Shown: positions 26,351 to 32,849 of the stretch, piece after piece | How positions within the stretch are numbered: the first letter of the stretch is position 1 | How the letters are laid out: the number at the start of each line of letters is the position of its first letter | Origin: an uncultured Pirellulaceae bacterium | GTDB taxonomy: Bacteria; Planctomycetota; Planctomycetia; Pirellulales; Pirellulaceae | Direction: 5' to 3' | NCBI GenBank assembly: GCA_938010615.1 | Contig: CALLUY010000009.1 | Span: 1 to 64,000, forward strand | DNA length: 64,000 nucleotides | Translations under genes and position numbers: made by a program | Notes under the pieces: generated by a model | Database searches by the model: none | The model's input: only the letters and a program-made list of their open reading frames with translations | What the model was told of the DNA's origin: nothing

Positions 26351-27034
26351 CTACTTGGCCAGCAACCAAACGCTGTAAATGACGACACAGGTGATGATTA
26401 AGGTCCCGAAATTTAACAACCAAGAAGCTTTCTTCAGGCTACTGAGGGCAACAACTTGTGCGATCACGCAAACGATCGCGACGATCGACATCTTGAAGGC
26501 CACCATCCCAGTAACGTCCCAGCGATCGATGAAAAATTTTGCGATTTGGTTGGCTTCGTCATTTCCACTTCTTAGGTGCAAATACGTCAGGAAGATGTCC
26601 AACGCATTGACCAGAACGAAATAAGTCGTCTGGTCTTGGAGTGGTAATTTCCCCGTCAGCAAATGCTTTACAGTGCTGGCTCCGTTGGTAGACCCTGCAG
26701 GCTTCCTCCTATTTTCCGTCGTGGGCCTCGCTGTTTGAGGAGGCCTTTCGGGCGATGCAAAGGGATTAGGTTGGGGTCTCTGACGGGCCGGCTTGGGTAA
26801 GGGACTAACGCTGGCACTTAGCTCAGCTTCCTTGCGGCGAACCAGTTCTTCGTAAGCCGCTGTTAGCTCCTGAAACTTCTGGCGATCGCCTCCCAAATCA
26901 GGGTGATGTTGACGAGCCTTCTTTCTGAATGCTGCATGAATCTCGTCCAAGCTGGCCGACGGTGGTACTTCAAGAATTGTCGAAGGGTCATCGTACATCG
27001 AGCAGTCGTTCAGCATTCGCGTTAAATCATCCAT
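26351..27034 (-). CDS. DnaJ-domain protein with C-terminal membrane helices
   Basis: 227 residues from the ATG at 27034. The J domain is at the N-terminus (STILEVPPSASLDEIHAAF, then the HPD signature in ARQHHPDLGGD), followed by a Pro/Arg-rich linker and three hydrophobic segments near the C-terminus (LVNALDIFLTYLHL, MVAFKMSIVAIVCVIAQVVA, FGTLIITCVVIYSVWLL). Likely a membrane-anchored DnaK cochaperone. A start at 27064 is possible, but an ACGGGA ribosome site favours 27034. Divergent from the VWA gene with about 130 bp between them. Confidence 0.85.
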   Translation of the reverse strand: MDDLTRMLNDCSMYDDPSTILEVPPSASLDEIHAAFRKKARQHHPDLGGDRQKFQELTAAYEELVRRKEAELSASVSPLPKPARQRPQPNPFASPERPPQTARPTTENRRKPAGSTNGASTVKHLLTGKLPLQDQTTYFVLVNALDIFLTYLHLRSGNDEANQIAKFFIDRWDVTGMVAFKMSIVAIVCVIAQVVALSSLKKASWLLNFGTLIITCVVIYSVWLLAK

Positions 27035-27162
27035 TCCCGTAAGAGACCATCTTAGTCTTACCAATCAAATAAGTCACAAGCGATACTTAACATTTGTGTC
27101 ATCTTGTTACTGCGGAGAATTCAACGAAAATGATCGGAGCCCCCTGAACGCAATAACAAACA

Positions 27163-29952
27163 ATGAACAACCGACCTGACATTCGAACGATCTACGAATT
27201 GCAACCGGTGCTACCCATTACGGAATGGTGGCACTGGCTGATAACCGTGGTTGTTGTTGGATTGCTGATAGGTTGGATCTTTTGGCTGTATCGCCGCGAC
27301 ACGGTCAAGTTAAGTCGTTCAATTACGTGGTCGTTGACTGCGATGCGGTTCTGCGTTGTTGCTGCCCTGGTTTTATATTTTCTTGGTCCAGAAAAGCGAA
27401 CAGAGACCCGTTCGGTTAAAGATTCACGGGTCGCTGTGTTGGTCGATACCAGCTTGAGTATGGGGCTAAGCGATGACCAGGATGTAGGCTCAAGGAATGC
27501 AAATTCGATCGGTCCAGAAACTCGAATCGACAAAGTGGTCCGTTGGATCAAAACTCAGCAGCCAGTTCAGCGACTGCAACGGCAGCATGAAGTTAACGTT
27601 TATCGGTTTGATGATCTGAATCGTCCCGAAGTCGTCTCGAGTTTTTCAAAGATCGAAGAAACGAAGAGTGACGATGTTTCTTTAGTTTCAAATCCAGGCG
27701 TGGCAGCGAATGCAAATCGCTTGTTAGCGACGGCAATGAAGTTTGGCATCGGTGGCATCGTATTCGCGATTGTTGGGCTCATTTGCATTCTCTTCAGTGC
27801 GCTCGTTTCGCTTCGGAAGTCCAATGGATTTCACGCGGCGCCGTTGGCGATCGGAATGCACGCCGCCGTGGCCGCGCTTCTTTTGTTGGCGGTGTGCGAT
27901 TTGTGGGTGCCAAACTTTGACCTCGCAACATCGGTTGGTTGGAAAGCGGCTAACCCCAACGATTTGATCGTCAATTCTGCAGACGGCAACCTTGAAGAAG
28001 ACCCGGTCAACGATGTGCGTGCGAAAGACATCGACTGGGGTAGTCGGCTCGCTGCCCGTGGAGGAGCAACTCGTTTGGGAGCCGCCATCGAGTTCATCGT
28101 CAATCGAGAACGTTCTGGGCCGATTGCCGGCATCGTTGTGGTCACCGATGGGCAAAGCAACACTGGAACTTCGCCGGAAGCCGCGATGATTGCAGCGTCC
28201 AACGCGGGAATTCCTTTGTATCCGATTGGCATTGGTTCGACTCGTGTTGCTCGAAACGTACAAGTCGCCGACGTACAAGCGCCGCCTCGAGTTTTTCCTG
28301 GCGATCGATTCAAAGTGAAATCGTTAATCACGACGTTTGGGTTGGAGGGAACTTCGGCCCGTGTGAAACTGTTTTCCGTCGATGCAAAGAACACGGAAAT
28401 CGAAATCGAAGAAGCGGAAGAAACCGTCCGACTCGGCGCCGATGGAGAACCCTTGCCGGTCTCGTTCGATGTTCAGCGAGCAGAGAAAGGCAAACGTCGC
28501 TACACCGTTCGCGTTTTGCCGATCGACCAAGAACGTGAAATTCGAGACAATCAACGTAGCGTCGTGGTTAGCATCGTCGAACGAAAGACGAATGTTCTTT
28601 TGATGGCCGGTGGGCCAACGCGAGAGTTTCGATTCTTGCGAAATCAACTCTATCGCGACAAAAGCATCACGACTCATGTGTGGCTGCAGTCTTCGAAACC
28701 GGGCGCCGATCAGGAGTCGGATGTTTTGCTTGACGGATTTCCAGCCACGCGGGAAGAGATGTACTTCTTCGATTGTGTGATTGCGTTCGATCCCGATTGG
28801 CGAGAGCTTTCGCCGAATCAGACGGCGCTGCTGGAGCGTTGGGTTGCTGAACAAGCTGGCGGACTGATCCTGATCGCCGGACCCGTGAACACACCCGAGT
28901 GGACTCGTAAGCCACGTGGGGACGAAGCGATTGATGTGATGCGAAAGCTCTATCCAGTTTCGTTTTACTCGCAAGGAAGCGCGATTCGAAAGCTGGGACG
29001 GTTTGGTGGCGGCGAAGCTTTTCCACTGCAGTTCACTCGCGAGGGCAGGGCGGCTGAGTTTCTTTGGATTGGTGATACTTCCAGCGAAAGCTTAAGTTCG
29101 TGGGATAGCTTCGAGGGCGTTTTTGGATACTACGCCGTAAACGAATCTAAAGCCGGAGCCGACGTGCTGGCGAACTTTGCCGATCCGAACACTTTGATCG
29201 GGGAGCGACTCCCGATTTACTTCGCCAGCCAGTTTTATGGAGCGGGTCGTTCGTTCTTTCAAGCCAGCGGCGAGATGTGGCGAGTGCGGCGGATGGATGT
29301 CGACTACTTCGAAGAGTATTACAACAAGTTGATCCGCTGGGCGAGTCAGGGACGATTGCTACGCGATTCACGCCGTGGCGTCTTGCTTGCCGATCGGCAA
29401 CGTTGTTGGATGGGTGACACGATTTCGCTCCAGGCGATTTTGCGCGACGCCCAAGACGAGCCGTTAATGCTGACCGAAATCGAAGCCACGATTTTGCGGC
29501 CGGACGACACGACGGACAAAGTCGTGCTGCGGTCCAATCCGGCTGCCGTTCGCCCGGGAACTTATTCAGGACAGTTCATTGCTGGCGTCGAAGGAGACTT
29601 TCGTGTCACGCTTCCCATTCCCGACAGCCCGGATTTGGAAGTTCTTTCAACCACGATTGCTGCCAGTATTCCGGATCTGGAGAAGGAACGTCCGCAAAGG
29701 AACGATGCTTTGCTGTCGAAACTGGCAGATAAAACCAACGGTCATTACTATGTCGGGCTCGAGGAATTCTCCGTTGCTGCAACGGAAGAAACATCTCCCG
29801 AGAGCCAGATTATGTCTCGAGATCAGGAATCTTTTCTGTCGGGATCGTTCGATCGCGTGTTCAAGCGAAAGCTGATGATGTGGCTAATGGGCTTGGTGGT
29901 TTTAGCGTTAGCGATGGAATGGACCGTGCGACGGCTTCATCGTTTGGCGTAG
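27163..29952 (+). CDS. Large membrane protein with von Willebrand factor A domain
   Basis: 929 residues. Two N-terminal helices (about residues 24-43 and 56-75), a VWA-type MIDAS DTSLS at residues 95-99, two further helices near residues 190-250 inserted in the VWA domain, then IVVVTDGQSNTGTSP closing it. The large C-terminal part resembles planctomycete glutamine amidotransferase-like/BatA-associated proteins (FDCVIAFDPDWRELS, LILIAGPVN), and a final helix MWLMGLVVLALAMEW anchors it. Probably envelope-associated, with unknown partner. ATG at 27163. Similar VWA proteins often sit with AAA ATPases, but none is adjacent here. Confidence 0.82.
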   Translation: MNNRPDIRTIYELQPVLPITEWWHWLITVVVVGLLIGWIFWLYRRDTVKLSRSITWSLTAMRFCVVAALVLYFLGPEKRTETRSVKDSRVAVLVDTSLSMGLSDDQDVGSRNANSIGPETRIDKVVRWIKTQQPVQRLQRQHEVNVYRFDDLNRPEVVSSFSKIEETKSDDVSLVSNPGVAANANRLLATAMKFGIGGIVFAIVGLICILFSALVSLRKSNGFHAAPLAIGMHAAVAALLLLAVCDLWVPNFDLATSVGWKAANPNDLIVNSADGNLEEDPVNDVRAKDIDWGSRLAARGGATRLGAAIEFIVNRERSGPIAGIVVVTDGQSNTGTSPEAAMIAASNAGIPLYPIGIGSTRVARNVQVADVQAPPRVFPGDRFKVKSLITTFGLEGTSARVKLFSVDAKNTEIEIEEAEETVRLGADGEPLPVSFDVQRAEKGKRRYTVRVLPIDQEREIRDNQRSVVVSIVERKTNVLLMAGGPTREFRFLRNQLYRDKSITTHVWLQSSKPGADQESDVLLDGFPATREEMYFFDCVIAFDPDWRELSPNQTALLERWVAEQAGGLILIAGPVNTPEWTRKPRGDEAIDVMRKLYPVSFYSQGSAIRKLGRFGGGEAFPLQFTREGRAAEFLWIGDTSSESLSSWDSFEGVFGYYAVNESKAGADVLANFADPNTLIGERLPIYFASQFYGAGRSFFQASGEMWRVRRMDVDYFEEYYNKLIRWASQGRLLRDSRRGVLLADRQRCWMGDTISLQAILRDAQDEPLMLTEIEATILRPDDTTDKVVLRSNPAAVRPGTYSGQFIAGVEGDFRVTLPIPDSPDLEVLSTTIAASIPDLEKERPQRNDALLSKLADKTNGHYYVGLEEFSVAATEETSPESQIMSRDQESFLSGSFDRVFKRKLMMWLMGLVVLALAMEWTVRRLHRLA

Positions 29953-29966
29953 AATAACTTGCTTTT

Positions 29967-30697
29967 ATGAAAGTCATTTCGTGGATGATGTTTTGGAAGA
30001 TCTGGAAGGATCAGTTGCAGACATTTTTATTCCGAAGGAATTTCAGCCATTAGCCGGAGGTCGAGCGTAGCGACCACCTCCGGAACCCTAAGGATACACG
30101 ATTCGATCCTGAAGGGATCGCAGCAACCGCCCGCTGTGATCCCTTCGGGGTGGGCTCGAAATAGTGCAACTTCAAAACTTGGGCGTTTGGCTGGAGGATC
30201 AAGCACGTTCGCTCTGAGGCATCAAATGCCAGAACCAGTTTCGCAATTCGAGACATGATGATCGGAACGGCTTTGCTTGCTCTCGTGCTGGCGATCGGTA
30301 GAGCTTGGCTTCCCGGCAATTTACCGACGTGGTCCAGCGTCCTTGATGCAAGCGGACTCAACCGGATGGAAAACGTCACGATTTTTTTGATCTTCAGCGT
30401 GGTAAGTTTGATCGTGACACTGCCCTGCATCTGGATTGCCTTGGCGGCTCGCAAACATGTGTTGCCTATGGCCGTTGGTTGGTTTTTTTATCGGGAACGA
30501 TTGGCTTTCTGGAAATTTCGCTGATGATCGCAGTGACTCGAGTCAGTTGGAATACTGGCGGCAAAGTTTGCTTCTATCTTTGTTTGGGCCACATGGCGAT
30601 GGCTACGGCAATGCTGATTGTGCTCGGTTGCCTTCGTCAATTCGGGTACAGCATGACAAGGCGACATCGCAAAACTGTTTTATTCCGCTGGCGATGA
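29967..30697 (+). pseudogene. Membrane-protein gene remnant, interrupted by a repeat element and frameshifted
   Basis: A short open frame starts at 29967 (MKVISWMMFWKIWKD) and runs into the repeat at 30013-30177. The same frame reopens after it (GWRIKHVRSEASNARTSFA, then TM-rich GTALLALVLAIGRAWL) and ends at 30524. Hydrophobic coding sense continues in the -1 frame (SGTIGFLEISLMIAV) to 30697. The frame change falls at a run of seven T at 30483-30489; one added T would restore a single reading frame. This looks like an inactivated planctomycete membrane protein gene; ribosomal or transcriptional slippage is a less likely alternative. Confidence 0.55.
30013..30177 (+). repeat. Composite hairpin element, second copy
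   Basis: Begins with AGTTGCAGACATTTTTATTCC and ends with GTGCAACTTCAAAA (30164-30177). The interior repeats the ATTCCGAAGGAAT hairpin, the GGAGGTCGAGCGTAGCGACC hairpin and the CGATCCTGAAGGGATCG and TGATCCCTTCGGG blocks seen at 1-215 in the opposite orientation. Its left end lacks the first few bases of the consensus. It lies inside a probable former reading frame, which suggests insertion. Confidence 0.75.
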
Positions 30698-30787
30698 TTT
30701 GAGTCGCTCTTAATTTCGCAAGTTTTCGCGAACCAATCTCCTGTTGGCAAGTCCATCTTTCAACAACACCGAAAAGCAAGAATAGAC

Positions 30788-30892
30788 ATGAACTTATCAA
30801 TCATCACTGAAACTCAATTGGCACGCTGCGAATGCATGGTCGTCTGTCAGCGTGAGCGTTGCTTTATGGAGAAACGCTCAATGCGGTTGTAG
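30788..30892 (+). CDS. Possible 34-residue cysteine-containing small protein
   Basis: ATG-to-TAG frame of 34 codons with four cysteines in a CxCxxxCxxxxC spacing (RCECMVVCQRERC). It is followed 30 bp later by a strong terminator at 30923-30952, consistent with a short transcript. No clear ribosome site or family match; it might equally be a non-coding RNA or chance. Offered as a weak candidate only. Confidence 0.2.
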   Translation: MNLSIITETQLARCECMVVCQRERCFMEKRSMRL

Positions 30893-30922
30893 CTTCGGCA
30901 TGAATTGATTTTCGGATCAATC

Positions 30923-30952
30923 AGCCCGGCGTTACGACGCCGGGCTTTTTTT
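30923..30952 (+). terminator. Rho-independent terminator
   Basis: Perfect 10-bp stem AGCCCGGCGT (30923-30932) and ACGCCGGGCT (30937-30946) with loop TACG and seven T residues. Oriented for plus-strand transcripts; it lies just upstream of the tRNA-like cluster and would end whatever is transcribed over 30700-30920. Confidence 0.9.
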
Positions 30953-30967
30953 ATGCCGGACACATTT

Positions 30968-31039
30968 GGATCAGTAGCTGAGACGGTATAGCGTTTGGTT
31001 GAAGGCCAGAAGACGAGGGTTCGAGCACCTCCTGATCCA
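30968..31039 (+). tRNA. tRNA-Phe-like (anticodon GAA), atypical
   Basis: Cloverleaf: acceptor GGATCAG/CTGATCC (7 bp, perfect), T8-A9, D-arm GCTG/TAGC with GG in the loop, anticodon stem TTTGG/CCAGA, loop TTGAAGG giving GAA, and T-loop TTCGAGC. Odd points are a G-A mismatch closing the T-stem next to the loop, a four-base variable region, and G rather than A at positions 37-38. No CCA is encoded. It may be an accessory or degenerate tRNA rather than the main tRNA-Phe. Confidence 0.6.
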
Positions 31040-31061
31040 CTTAAAGATTCAATTTTCACAC

Positions 31062-31132
31062 GCCTCATTCGTCTAGTGGCAGGACGGCAGGTTTTCAATC
31101 TGCAAACGGGAGTTCGATTCTCCCATGAGGTG
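31062..31132 (+). tRNA. tRNA-Glu (anticodon TTC)
   Basis: Clean cloverleaf: acceptor GCCTCAT/ATGAGGT (G1-T72 wobble), D-arm GTC/GAC with the TAGTGG loop typical of Glu tRNAs, anticodon stem GCAGG/TCTGC, loop TTTTCAA giving TTC, T-stem GGGAG/CTCCC with loop TTCGATT, discriminator G. CCA not encoded. The most canonical member of the local tRNA group. Confidence 0.9.
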
Positions 31133-31152
31133 CTCTTTATAGGAAAGAAACC

Positions 31153-31380
31153 ATGAACAACGACAAACAATATTCAATTCGATTGGCCAACGGCAACGAG
31201 CAGATGATCGAAACAGCTGCTGAAATGGCTCAATGGATGGCCGACCAGGAAGCGATGACTCGCCCACGCCGCAAAAAGTCAACGCAGCGTCCGAAACGCA
31301 AAGCAGTTCGAAAGGTTCGCTGTTATTCAGGGGACTCACCGTTGGCGCGGTACGCAAACCGGAATAGCGACGAGACTTAA
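31153..31380 (+). CDS. Small basic protein between tRNA genes, unknown function
   Basis: 75 codons with a good ribosome site (GGAAAG about eight bases before the ATG). The N-terminal half looks amphipathic and acidic (IETAAEMAQWMADQEA); a strongly basic middle follows (RPRRKKSTQRPKRKAVRKV), suggestive of nucleic-acid contact. The frame runs into the tRNA at 31344-31417, and its TAA stop is formed by anticodon-loop bases 31378-31380. Either the protein and tRNA share sequence, or the last 12 codons are fortuitous. No family recognised. Confidence 0.5.
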   Translation: MNNDKQYSIRLANGNEQMIETAAEMAQWMADQEAMTRPRRKKSTQRPKRKAVRKVRCYSGDSPLARYANRNSDET

Positions 31381-31417
31381 AATCTCGTGACTGTGGGTTC
31401 GAATCCCACTCGCGCTT
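31344..31417 (+). tRNA. tRNA with anticodon TAA (Leu codon UUA) but class I fold
   Basis: Acceptor GGCGCGG/TCGCGCT with two wobble ends, D-arm CGC/GCG with GG in the loop, anticodon stem CGAGA/TCTCG (perfect), loop CTTAAAA giving TAA, variable region only TGACT, T-stem GTGGG/CCCAC (perfect) with TTCGAAT, discriminator T. Bacterial tRNA-Leu normally carries a long variable arm; this one has five bases, so charging with leucine is doubtful. The helices are intact, so it is not obviously decayed. Confidence 0.7.
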
Positions 31418-31445
31418 TATGCAGATCGATTGGTGAGTTCAAAAT

Positions 31446-31515
31446 GGCGCTTGGTCTGGATGGTTAGGTGACTGCCTGCAAAGCAGTTCAAGCGGGTTCG
31501 ATTCCCGCCGGCGTC
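31446..31515 (+). tRNA. tRNA-Cys (anticodon GCA), shortened acceptor
   Basis: Anticodon stem ACTGC/GCAGT with loop CTGCAAA (GCA), T-stem GCGGG/CCCGC with TTCGATT, and D-arm GTCT/AGGT with GG in the loop. The acceptor pairs only six positions cleanly (GGCGCT with GGCGTC, including wobbles), leaving an unpaired C at 31509. CCA not encoded. It abuts the stop codon of the convergent DUF1552 gene. Confidence 0.75.
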
Positions 31516-31516
31516 T

Positions 31517-32830
31517 CTAAAACGTGATTGGACCATCCTTGGGCAGACTTGGCAGGCCAAAGGTTTCGATATTGTGCCCCATCGCGTTGGCGATCGCGAG
31601 CCAAACTCGGTCTGTCGAGACGCGATCGACTTTCGTGTATTTTCCCATCTCGAAGCCGAACCCTCCGCCGACCATCACGAACGGAAGGTTGTTCAACGTG
31701 TGTGAGTTTCCGTGACCGAGTTCGTTGGTCCAAAGCACGAGCGTGTTGTCGATCATCGGCTGATCGGTTCCCGGTTCCTTCGTTTCGGAAAGTTGTTTGA
31801 CCAGATAGGCGACCTGTTCCGCGAACCACGTATTGATTCGTGTCAGCTTTTCCTGGGCCGCTTTGTCTTTGTCTGGCAAATGCGAAAGCGAGTGGTGCCC
31901 TTCTTTCACGTCAAGCCAGTTCATTCTGGCGTTGGACACCGATTTGTTGAACTGGAAAGTAGCGATACGATTCAGGTCGTTTTCGAAGCTGTTGACCAAC
32001 AAATCCATTTGCATCTTCGCCAATTCAGGCATGTTGTCGTTCGTGTTGGCAACATCAAGCGAAAGTTCAACAGGAGCAACATTGAGTTCCGTCGTGTCGG
32101 CAGCCAGATCGTTCCGCATTTGATGCACTCGATGAGCGTTCTTTCCGAGACGCTGCTGATCGTCCGGGTGAAACCCATCGGCGCTTCGTTTGAAGTCTTT
32201 CTCAATCAGGTTCAAAACCCGCAACAGGTTTTCACGTTCCTCGATTTTGCCGTAGAGTTTCGAATACATCGCATACGGGTCGTCGATCGGTGCGATCGGT
32301 TCGTTGGGACCGGCGAACACCATCCGTGTCCACGGATTTGCTTCGTTGGGAACTTGAACCCCAAATTCGAGCGAACCAAAACGTGTTCGTGTTGCGTCGT
32401 TGGATTGCAGGAAGTTCTTGATTTCCTGGTCGATCGAAATTCCCTTTGACCATCCAGCTGGCGAATCTGAACCGCCCACGATGTTGCCGGGGAAAAGTTC
32501 GTTCGATGTCAACAGAGCGCTGATGCCGCGCATGTGGCTGTCGCCATCGCCGCGAATTTTGTTGCAGATCCCGTGAACGACGAGCGTCTTGTCACGAAAT
32601 GGCTCCAGCGGTTTGAGGACGGAGTTCATTTCGAATTCCGGGCCTTCGGTTTTTGGCCAGAACCCATCGGCAACCATTCCGTTGGGAGAAAACATGATCA
32701 CAAGACGCTTCTTCTGGCGCGGATCGATGATCGCTGGCGAACTGGCGTTGCTGATGCCAGGAATGAAGTGAGCAAACGCCCCTGCTGAAAGAGCGCCGGT
32801 TGTTAATCTTAGAAAATCTCTGCGTTGCAT
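31517..32830 (-). CDS. DUF1552 protein, Tat-exported
   Basis: 437 residues from the ATG at 32830, which starts a twin-arginine signal (MQRRDFLRLTTGALSAGAFA). The mature part carries DUF1552 features such as KRLVIMFSPNGMVADGFWP near the N-terminus, LVVHGICNKI, and TLVLWTNELGHGNSHTLNNL near the end; the family is related to sulfatase/alkaline phosphatase-like DUF1501 proteins. In Planctomycetota it is nearly always paired with a DUF1592-type cytochrome, as here (19 bp downstream of it). Function unknown; probably periplasmic. The upstream open frame to 32881 has no signal and is not used. Confidence 0.9.
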   Translation of the reverse strand: MQRRDFLRLTTGALSAGAFAHFIPGISNASSPAIIDPRQKKRLVIMFSPNGMVADGFWPKTEGPEFEMNSVLKPLEPFRDKTLVVHGICNKIRGDGDSHMRGISALLTSNELFPGNIVGGSDSPAGWSKGISIDQEIKNFLQSNDATRTRFGSLEFGVQVPNEANPWTRMVFAGPNEPIAPIDDPYAMYSKLYGKIEERENLLRVLNLIEKDFKRSADGFHPDDQQRLGKNAHRVHQMRNDLAADTTELNVAPVELSLDVANTNDNMPELAKMQMDLLVNSFENDLNRIATFQFNKSVSNARMNWLDVKEGHHSLSHLPDKDKAAQEKLTRINTWFAEQVAYLVKQLSETKEPGTDQPMIDNTLVLWTNELGHGNSHTLNNLPFVMVGGGFGFEMGKYTKVDRVSTDRVWLAIANAMGHNIETFGLPSLPKDGPITF

Positions 32831-32849
32831 CTTGCTGGGCCTTTGTAAA

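Noticed and set aside
30479-30697. Independent small membrane protein
   Set aside because: It begins with a TTG in the middle of the disrupted frame and fits better as the 3' part of the frameshifted gene.
31712-32449. 245-codon frame opposite the DUF1552 gene
   Set aside because: Shadow of a well supported Tat-exported protein, and no similarity visible.
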